This document shows positions 1 through 5,545 of a stretch of DNA of 17,017 nt, in pieces. Below the pieces are notes generated by a model, which was not told the origin of the DNA, did not search any database, and saw only the letters and a program-made list of their open reading frames with translations. A program made the position numbers and the translations under genes. The stretch's first letter is position 1. Each line of letters starts with the position of its first letter. The stretch spans positions 1 through 17,017 of the forward strand of contig JAJFMC010000373.1 of assembly GCA_021772365.1 (NCBI GenBank), given 5' to 3'. This stretch comes from Chlamydiota bacterium (GTDB lineage: Bacteria; Chlamydiota; Chlamydiia; Chlamydiales; Criblamydiaceae).

Positions 1-1
1 T

Positions 2-193
2 CCTCGAGTTCCTTCTTGGGAAGATGAAAAAGAAGCCAAGAAAAAATGGATCGTATTTCTAGCTCGATTTCACAAATATTGCGTTCTGAACATGGATTCA
101 AATTTTGCTAAATCCTGGGCCGTTTGGTCTACAGAAAATGAAGGCTATCAGCCCAATATAGACCACCTAATTTTTGACAAAAACGAAGTGTAG
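2..193 (+). CDS. C-terminal end of an unidentified protein (5'-partial)
   Basis: An open frame enters from the left edge and runs 63 codons to a TAG at 191-193. The visible peptide starts PRVPSWEDEKEAKKK and ends DHLIFDKNEV. It is rich in charged and aromatic residues (several Trp, Tyr and Phe) and has no membrane segment. It stops 15 bases before the stop codon of the oppositely oriented reductase gene, so the two are convergent, with no obvious terminator hairpin between them. I do not recognise the family from this fragment. The open frame and the tidy end against the neighbouring gene make it likely to be real coding sequence, but the start and most of the protein lie outside the window. 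Confidence 0.55.
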   Translation, partial: PRVPSWEDEKEAKKKWIVFLARFHKYCVLNMDSNFAKSWAVWSTENEGYQPNIDHLIFDKNEV

Positions 194-208
194 GTAGGTT
201 TCTTATTT

Positions 209-1342
209 TTAATAAACATCTTGCTGAAATCGTTTAGATAACCTCATAGCCTTTAGGTGGTTTTTGGCATCTTTAGAGGACATCTTTCCGTGTGTTTGAA
301 TGATTTCTAGCAGAGCTTTTTTGACATGTTTCGCCATGCGCTCGGCATCGCCACAGACGTATAAGTGAGCTCCTTCTTCAAGCCATTTCCACACTTCTTC
401 ACTATAATTTCTCATAATATCTTGAACATAAACTTTATGATCCTGATCTCTACTCCATGCAGCGTCAAATTTAAGAATTTCGTTTTCAACAAGATTTAAA
501 ATGTAATCTTTGTAATAGAAATTGTGTTCTTCATGCCTATCACCAAAAATTAACCAATTTTTCGAGCTTTCCTCTTGATATTGCCTCTCCTGCAGAAACC
601 CTCTGAACGGAGCTAATCCAGTGCCGGGTCCTATCATGATAATAGGAGTAGATGTATCTTCAGGAAGTTTGAAATGTGGAGCAGGTAGGTGAAAGATATC
701 AATTTCATCCTCATAAGCTTTTAATAATTCAGCAAGATAATAGGAGCAAATGCCTTTTCGTTGGTATTTTCCACTTATATAGACGTCCAATCCTACTAGG
801 AGGTCCACTTGATCGCCCACAACGTTCATGGTCGAAGCGCAAGAATAATATCTAGGAAGTAGCTCTAAAAACGTGTCGCAAAATTCCTGTATAGGAAGAT
901 CTTTGTCCAAGAACTCTACCAGAAAGTCCCAAACATGATAGGAATCATAAATTTCCTCATAGAGAAGTCCATACTCAGGGTCTAGAATATGGGTTAGTTT
1001 TTCCTTGTTGATGGGATCCTTAACATTTTGTTGCACGAGGGTTACAAGCTCTCTTGTACAACGACTTAAATTTACACGACTCAACAAAAACTTCTCAAAT
1101 GAGAGTTTCTCTTCGGATTGTTTAACGGTAATTTCTGTCTGTGGATCCACATCTAACACCTCTATAATCATCGCCACTTGCACGGGATCATTCACCGGAT
1201 AGATGCCAATCGAATCTCCGGGTTCATACCGGATATCCGTTCCCTCCAGTGAGACTTCCATATGGTACAAAATTCTATTCGTTTCGTTAAAATTTAGTCG
1301 TTCAAAAGTAACGACTTTTGAAGGCTTACACTCAACTTTCAT
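209..1342 (-). CDS. cysJ: CysJ-like FAD/NADP(H) reductase lacking the flavodoxin domain
   Basis: This 377-residue protein matches the FAD- and NADPH-binding half of sulfite reductase flavoprotein and cytochrome P450 reductase-type diflavin enzymes. Visible motifs are the FAD-binding RYYS (164-167), the second flavin motif GICS (197-200), the NADP-pyrophosphate loop GPGTGLAPFRGF (238-249), YVCGD (328-332), and the family's typical C-terminus ending in DVY with a terminal aromatic residue. Full-length CysJ is about 600 residues with an N-terminal FMN flavodoxin domain, which is absent here; the frame begins directly at the FAD domain. Chlamydiae are known to carry such short CysJ proteins. No hemoprotein partner (CysI) is visible. 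The ferredoxin gene 21 bases upstream on the same strand suggests electron transfer between NADPH and ferredoxin rather than sulfite reduction. The Shine-Dalgarno site before the ATG is weak, so translation may be coupled to the ferredoxin gene. Confidence 0.85.
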   Translation of the reverse strand: MKVECKPSKVVTFERLNFNETNRILYHMEVSLEGTDIRYEPGDSIGIYPVNDPVQVAMIIEVLDVDPQTEITVKQSEEKLSFEKFLLSRVNLSRCTRELVTLVQQNVKDPINKEKLTHILDPEYGLLYEEIYDSYHVWDFLVEFLDKDLPIQEFCDTFLELLPRYYSCASTMNVVGDQVDLLVGLDVYISGKYQRKGICSYYLAELLKAYEDEIDIFHLPAPHFKLPEDTSTPIIMIGPGTGLAPFRGFLQERQYQEESSKNWLIFGDRHEEHNFYYKDYILNLVENEILKFDAAWSRDQDHKVYVQDIMRNYSEEVWKWLEEGAHLYVCGDAERMAKHVKKALLEIIQTHGKMSSKDAKNHLKAMRLSKRFQQDVY

Positions 1343-1363
1343 AATAAGTCTCGATGAAAAAGA

Positions 1364-1627
1364 TTAATATTCTATTGATATTTTTCCTGACTTAATTGAA
1401 CATTGGCAGGCGAGTCTTTTCTTTTTCATTTCCCCTAAGACGTTTTTTTCGTTATCAGTGTATCCTGTTAAGTTTTCCATTCCCTCATTGACGACAATTT
1501 TACATGTACCGCATGTTCCTTTTGTGCAGCTAAAAGGAACTCCCTGATCTTCGCAAGGCTGATGAAGAAGTTCACCGTCTTGGACCTCTATATCTTCTTC
1601 ATTATCTTCAAAATATATTTCTGCCAT
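1364..1627 (-). CDS. 2Fe-2S ferredoxin (plant type)
   Basis: This 87-residue acidic protein is a small soluble electron carrier. The cluster ligands are visible as C34-x4-C39-x2-C42 and a distant C74, the standard spacing of plant-type ferredoxins; the C34 to C42 stretch reads CTKGTCGTC. Cys25 and Cys76 are extra. Length and motif placement fit a single-domain ferredoxin with nothing missing. The start is supported by a good purine-rich Shine-Dalgarno sequence (AGAGGGG on the minus strand) just upstream. It is the first gene of a two-gene minus-strand unit with the CysJ-like reductase, which is its most likely redox partner; that pairing is inferred from position. Confidence 0.9.
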   Translation of the reverse strand: MAEIYFEDNEEDIEVQDGELLHQPCEDQGVPFSCTKGTCGTCKIVVNEGMENLTGYTDNEKNVLGEMKKKRLACQCSIKSGKISIEY

Positions 1628-1677
1628 ACAAACCTACCCCTCTAAAAACCGGGAATTTGACGCTCCCTCTCATTACT

Positions 1678-1683
1678 ATTATA
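1678..1683 (-). promoter_or_regulatory. -10 box of the ferredoxin-reductase unit
   Basis: On the minus strand a perfect TATAAT lies about 50 bases upstream of the ferredoxin start codon. The matching -35 position, 17 bases further up, reads TTCAGT, which is a poor match, so the call rests mainly on the -10 box and its location. Confidence 0.4.
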
Positions 1684-1832
1684 CTACATTTTACTTTAAT
1701 ACTGAACATAACACGACAATTTAATAGATGAATATATTAACAATATATAAACACTAACTAATTCATATGTACATTGAACCAACACTCTACTTAAGAAATT
1801 TAACGCTCTCCACAGATCAGTTCGCGCGGGAG

Positions 1833-1860
1833 TCTGGGTAAATTAACGTGAATACCCAGA
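1833..1860. repeat. Inverted repeat, 8-bp stem
   Basis: TCTGGGTA at 1833-1840 is the exact reverse complement of TACCCAGA at 1853-1860, with a 12-base loop. A short T-containing stretch (ATTATTCTTCT) follows on the plus strand but has no clean T-run, so terminator function is uncertain. Confidence 0.5.
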
Positions 1861-1964
1861 ATTATTCTTCTGTCGAGGTGCTAAGCTAACATTGCATATC
1901 ACTGAATTACAGGGGAGTGCTGTGATTTAACCTATATGTTTTATGATTTAACGGAACTGTGCAG

Positions 1965-2058
1965 TACCGAATAGGGAGGTTCTATTTGATTACACTCTTC
2001 TAACTGAAAAAAGCAATGCTTCGCTTTACTCAAAGCCCTTCGGGCGACCTATTCGGTA
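1965..2058. repeat. Long-range inverted repeat enclosing two small hairpins
   Basis: TACCGAATAGG at 1965-1975 pairs perfectly with CCTATTCGGTA at 2048-2058. The ~72-base interior holds two further hairpins: an AAGC/GCTT pair near 2010-2030 and GCCC-TTC-GGGC just before the closing arm. Together they would make a multi-branched RNA domain. An 11-bp perfect closing stem with nested GC-rich hairpins is more than expected by chance in an AT-rich intergenic stretch. No known RNA family is recognised. Confidence 0.5.
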
Positions 2059-2157
2059 ACGGGTAGTTTCCTGCTTGATTAATTTCCCCAGCTATTCAGT
2101 TTGTTAAAAAGCACGGAATTTTTTTACGAAAAAATCAGCATATCATACATAATCGAT

Positions 2158-2216
2158 ACGTTAACGAGAGTTAGCGTACCGCCTATGCCCCGTTGGGGCA
2201 CAGGCGGTAAGCTAAC
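2158..2216. repeat. Strong hairpin with a mutually exclusive upstream alternative
   Basis: GTTAGC (2170-2175) pairs with GCTAAC (2211-2216), continuing inward as TACCGCCT with AGGCGGTA and TGCCCC with GGGGCA around a GTT loop. That gives about 20 paired positions over 47 bases with minor mismatches. The same GTTAGCGT (2170-2177) can instead pair with ACGTTAAC at 2158-2165 across a GAGA loop, with one G-T wobble, so the two hairpins compete. No T-run follows, so it is not a standard terminator. It lies about 180 bases upstream of the PEP-CTERM gene. Confidence 0.6.
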
Positions 2217-2395
2217 ACTTTCTTTAAAACCCATAACTATCGACACCCATAATAATTAAAATATTCATCAACACATTGTATTAAATTACATTTTTATTGA
2301 TAATAAAGTAAACAACACACAACAAACAACTTACCTATAACACTACTTTACAAACAAAACTCTTTATAGAAATTTTATAAAAGAGCGGTTTATTC

Positions 2396-3079
2396 ATGAA
2401 TATATTCAATAATAAATTATCAAAAACAATAGTCTCAGCAGCTTTTATCGTAGCTGTTGGAGTAACTACCACGGCAAATGCAACTGTTGCATTGTCGAAC
2501 TCTACCCTAACAGGTAACCAGCTTTATGGAGGAACACTAGGCCAGTTTTTCGATGTTACAGCCCCATCGATATCAGTTATCGGATTGGGAGTTTATGATA
2601 GTGGATTACCTGGAGTAGCAGGGCCCCTACATGTAAAAATATGGAAAAGTGATGGGACTACTATGACCCCCACTGTCGTATTTGGAACTGTAGCGGGTCA
2701 AGGGACCCCAATAGGGACATATCAATTTAAGCCGATTACTCCCGTAGTGTTAACCACTGGTAAATATATAGTTGGTGCATGGGGTTTTATTGTAGATTTT
2801 AACGGTAATCTTAACTCTCCCCCACTTCCACCTCCAACACCTTCAATTACTGGTGATACCGGTGGTGGGCTAGTGGCATATAGCCCAGGAGATTTAGCTA
2901 CATATAGCGTCGCTCCGGGTGCTTTCCCAACTCTTTCTGGTGGGGTAATCAGCAACTTCCAGTTTGCAGCTGGTAACTTTCAGTTTGCTGTTCCAGAGCC
3001 AGAAACTTACCTTCTTATGGGCTCACTATTAGGGGCTGTAATGTTTTTAGCATATAAAAAGAAACGCGCTAAAGCATAG
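2396..3079 (+). CDS. Exported protein with C-terminal PEP-CTERM sorting signal
   Basis: This 227-residue protein has an N-terminal signal peptide (Lys at 7 and 10, hydrophobic core about 11-22, likely cleavage after TANA near 29). The C-terminus from residue 199 carries the tripartite PEP-CTERM signal: VPEPETY, a hydrophobic segment, and a basic tail KKKRAKA. In characterised systems an exosortase cleaves near the PEP motif and attaches or releases the protein at the cell surface; that protease is not in this window. The mature part is Gly-, Thr- and Pro-rich. It contains LGVYDSG followed by HVKIW and TGKYIVGAWGF, which resemble a beta-sandwich domain often seen in PEP-CTERM proteins (DUF4082-like, from memory), plus a proline-rich loop (SPPLPPPTP) near 141-150. 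The gene stands alone with a terminator after it. Function unknown; surface or matrix protein inferred. Confidence 0.85.
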   Translation: MNIFNNKLSKTIVSAAFIVAVGVTTTANATVALSNSTLTGNQLYGGTLGQFFDVTAPSISVIGLGVYDSGLPGVAGPLHVKIWKSDGTTMTPTVVFGTVAGQGTPIGTYQFKPITPVVLTTGKYIVGAWGFIVDFNGNLNSPPLPPPTPSITGDTGGGLVAYSPGDLATYSVAPGAFPTLSGGVISNFQFAAGNFQFAVPEPETYLLMGSLLGAVMFLAYKKKRAKA

Positions 3080-3134
3080 GATACTTTAATTGAAATTCCC
3101 ATATGGGAAAATATAAAATTGTAAATTTTAAATG

Positions 3135-3159
3135 AAGGGACTCGGGAGAGTCCTTTTTT
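3135..3159 (+). terminator. Rho-independent terminator after the PEP-CTERM gene
   Basis: An AAGG-g-ACTC arm with one bulged G pairs with GAGTCCTT across a GGGA loop, followed by a run of T up to 3159. It lies 55 bases after the stop codon. On the opposite strand there is no T-run, so it acts mainly on plus-strand transcripts. A small palindrome, TTCCCATATGGGAA, precedes it at 3096-3109. Confidence 0.8.
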
Positions 3160-3162
3160 GAT

Positions 3163-4413
3163 TCAACGAACTTGGTATTTTCCTCTAATGATCCATTTGT
3201 AAGTGGAGAGCTCGGCTAAGGCCATCGGTCCGCGAGCGTGTAGCTTCTGTGTGCTGATGGCTATTTCAGCCCCAAGCCCCAGTTGACTGCCATCTGTAAA
3301 CCGTGTCGATGCATTGACATATACGGCAGCGGAGTCGACCAATTTCAAAAAATTTTCTGCGTTATCCTGCGATTCTGTGAGGATACAGTCGCTATGTCCG
3401 GAGCTGTGGTTTGCGATATGCTCCACAGCCTCATCGAAGCCGTCAACCACTTTAATTCCAAGAACGAGACTTAACCACTCGGTATCCCAGTCACCTTCTC
3501 CTGCAGGCTGTATCGCGCCGTCTTTGCTAATTACGACGGCTGCATTATCTCCTTTAAAGGTCACACCATCCTTCCCGAGATTTTCCACGATTTGAGGGAT
3601 GAATGTTTCGCCAATAGTGCGGTGCACTAAAAGGGTATCGAGAGCATTGCATACAGAAGGCCTCTGTGTCTTTGCGTTATGGATCACCTCGATGGCTCGT
3701 TCCAGGTCTGCTGATTCATCAACAAAGATGTGGCAGATTCCTATGCCGCCGGTGATCACGGGTATTTTGGAGTGTTCACGGCAATATTGATGCAGGTTTG
3801 CTCCTCCCCTAGGGATGATCATATCGACGGATTCATAGCACTGTAGCAACTCGTGCACGCATTCTCTACGGGGGTCATCGATGAACATAAAGCAGTCTGC
3901 CGGAAAATGACAGTCTTCGAGAGCTTGTTTCACGACATTTACGAGAGCCCTGTTACTGTTCATCGTTTCTTTACCGCCACGTATAACTGCAGCATTGCCT
4001 GACTTGATGGCAAGACCAGCGATATCGATGGTGACGTTAGGTCTCGATTCATAGATCACACCTATGACTCCTAAAGGAGTTCTTACCTTTGAAACTTCCA
4101 GTTGATTGTCTAGAGTTTTTGTGTCGATCACCTGCCCAATGGGATCATCAAGATGGATAACGGTTTCTAGATCTTCCACAATCCTTTCTAGACGATCGCC
4201 TTGAAGAGAAAGCCTGTCAATTATTGCTTCAGACAGGCCTGATTCTTTGGCGAGGTTAATATCTTGTTGGTTTGCCTCTAGAATCTCTTGCTTATTTTCT
4301 CTTAGCTTCTTTGCTATATTCTGTAATACAGCATTTTTCTCTTCGGTAGTGGAGTGTGCAAGCTCACGCGATGCTCGCTTCGCTTTCCGGCTTAGACTAT
4401 CGACATCAACCAT
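3163..4413 (-). CDS. proA: Gamma-glutamyl phosphate reductase
   Basis: This 416-residue enzyme is the second step of proline synthesis: NADPH-dependent reduction of gamma-glutamyl phosphate to glutamate semialdehyde in the cytoplasm. It is an aldehyde-dehydrogenase-fold protein of usual length. Visible signatures are GVIGVIYESRPNV (115-127), KSGNAAVIRGGKE (137-149), IPRGG (200-204), and the active-site region RPSVCNALDTLLV (251-263) with catalytic Cys255. The C-terminal GLGAEIAISTQKLHARGPM stretch is also typical. A good Shine-Dalgarno site (AGAGGGA on the minus strand) precedes the ATG. It follows proB by 11 bases, so the two are co-transcribed. ProC, the last enzyme of the pathway, is not in the window. 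Confidence 0.95.
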   Translation of the reverse strand: MVDVDSLSRKAKRASRELAHSTTEEKNAVLQNIAKKLRENKQEILEANQQDINLAKESGLSEAIIDRLSLQGDRLERIVEDLETVIHLDDPIGQVIDTKTLDNQLEVSKVRTPLGVIGVIYESRPNVTIDIAGLAIKSGNAAVIRGGKETMNSNRALVNVVKQALEDCHFPADCFMFIDDPRRECVHELLQCYESVDMIIPRGGANLHQYCREHSKIPVITGGIGICHIFVDESADLERAIEVIHNAKTQRPSVCNALDTLLVHRTIGETFIPQIVENLGKDGVTFKGDNAAVVISKDGAIQPAGEGDWDTEWLSLVLGIKVVDGFDEAVEHIANHSSGHSDCILTESQDNAENFLKLVDSAAVYVNASTRFTDGSQLGLGAEIAISTQKLHARGPMALAELSTYKWIIRGKYQVR

Positions 4414-4424
4414 TAAAATTCCCT

Positions 4425-5537
4425 CTAACTCTTATCTTTCATAGAAGCCATGCTTTCGCGGTGAATCACTTCGTTACCATAGCTATACCCCAGAGTCTCT
4501 TCGATGACCTTAGAGCGTTGACCTTTGATTTTTTGGATTTCTTCGTTTGAATAACTTGTCACGCCAACGGCGACAGGTTTCCTTTCTGGAGAATTGACAG
4601 TGACTACAGCACCACGTGCGAAGGCCCCTTCGACATCGACGATACCTACTGGCAGTAAACTTGCCCCTTCCTCTGCGAGTCTCTTCGCAGCCCCTGCATC
4701 GACATAAATCACTCCTTGAGGATGCTCGGAGAAAAGCCAGCGCTTCCTGCTTTCTTTAGGGGTTGTTCGTGAGATAAATCGTGTTCCAATGTTCTCACCA
4801 TAAGAAAGCCTGATAATCACATCATCTTCACTGAACATAGCTATTGCAGTGGGTGTTCCGCTTTGCGTGGCGATCTGTGCTGCCTCGATTTTCGTGACCA
4901 TCCCACCAGTCCCCAGTTCACTTCCTCCGGAAGCTATTTCGATAAGGGGTTCATCGATGTGCTCAACAGTGTTGATCAAAACAGCATCGGAATCCTTTCG
5001 GGGATCTCGATCAAACAGCCCTTTTTGGTCAGTAAGTAGAATCAACAAATCTGCACCAAGAAGGTTGGCAACTCGAGCTGATAAATTATCATTATCACCG
5101 AGACGGATCTCCTCTGTCGCTACGCTATCATTTTCATTGATGACCGGAATGACACGATGAGAGAGTAGTGCATCTAGAGTGTCGCGAATGTTCAAGTAGC
5201 TGTGTCGATTTTTGAGGTCAGCACGCGTAAGCAAAATTTGGCCTACGTTAATTCCGTAGTAAGCGAACATGGATGCCCACACTTGCACGAGACGACTCTG
5301 TCCTATTGCAGAAAACATCTGCTTTGCAGGGAGTTCTTTAGAGATTTTTGGGTACTCGAGAACTTCTCGCCCCGCAGCAACAGCACCGGAGCTTACGATG
5401 ATCAGGTCTACACCTTGCTTATGCAGAGTGGCTATCTGCCTAACAAACTCCAGGATATTGGGACGAGATAAGCAATCAGTGTGATTGGTTATCGAAGTCG
5501 TCCCAAATTTAATAACTATACGCTTTACCTGTTGCAT
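4425..5537 (-). CDS. proB: Glutamate 5-kinase with PUA domain
   Basis: This 370-residue enzyme catalyses ATP-dependent phosphorylation of glutamate to gamma-glutamyl phosphate, the committed step of proline synthesis. The amino acid kinase domain covers about residues 5-255, with VIKFGTTSI near the start, IIVSSGAVAAG (46-56), INENDSV (133-139), GDNDNLSA (147-154) and GTGGMVTKI (209-217). A C-terminal PUA domain follows from about 277, as in E. coli ProB. The tail after about 355 is short, charged and unconserved-looking. The start lies 8 bases after the tex stop codon, with only a weak ribosome site (GAG), suggesting translational coupling to tex. Gene order is tex-proB-proA. Confidence 0.95.
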   Translation of the reverse strand: MQQVKRIVIKFGTTSITNHTDCLSRPNILEFVRQIATLHKQGVDLIIVSSGAVAAGREVLEYPKISKELPAKQMFSAIGQSRLVQVWASMFAYYGINVGQILLTRADLKNRHSYLNIRDTLDALLSHRVIPVINENDSVATEEIRLGDNDNLSARVANLLGADLLILLTDQKGLFDRDPRKDSDAVLINTVEHIDEPLIEIASGGSELGTGGMVTKIEAAQIATQSGTPTAIAMFSEDDVIIRLSYGENIGTRFISRTTPKESRKRWLFSEHPQGVIYVDAGAAKRLAEEGASLLPVGIVDVEGAFARGAVVTVNSPERKPVAVGVTSYSNEEIQKIKGQRSKVIEETLGYSYGNEVIHRESMASMKDKS

Positions 5538-5545
5538 ACATTAAC

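Larger units (their letters stand above)
1684..2395. other. Gene-free region with several inverted repeats
   Basis: No frame here looks coding on either strand. The outer parts are very AT-rich, and the middle (about 1800-2220) is more balanced and carries three separate inverted-repeat structures, listed individually. A ten-base word, TAAGCTAACA, occurs at 1882-1891 and again at 2208-2217. The region separates the divergently transcribed ferredoxin unit and PEP-CTERM gene, so both promoters must lie in it. The middle part could be a structured non-coding RNA, a long leader of the PEP-CTERM gene, or the remnant of a mobile element. Confidence 0.6.

Noticed and set aside
1684..2395. tRNA, riboswitch or group II intron in the gene-free region
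   Set aside because: No tRNA-like cloverleaf arms, no recognisable riboswitch core and no intron domain V pattern were found by eye.
2722..2955. Minus-strand frame opposite the PEP-CTERM gene
   Set aside because: The plus-strand gene has a signal peptide and sorting motif; the opposite frame has only low-complexity Pro/Gly sequence.
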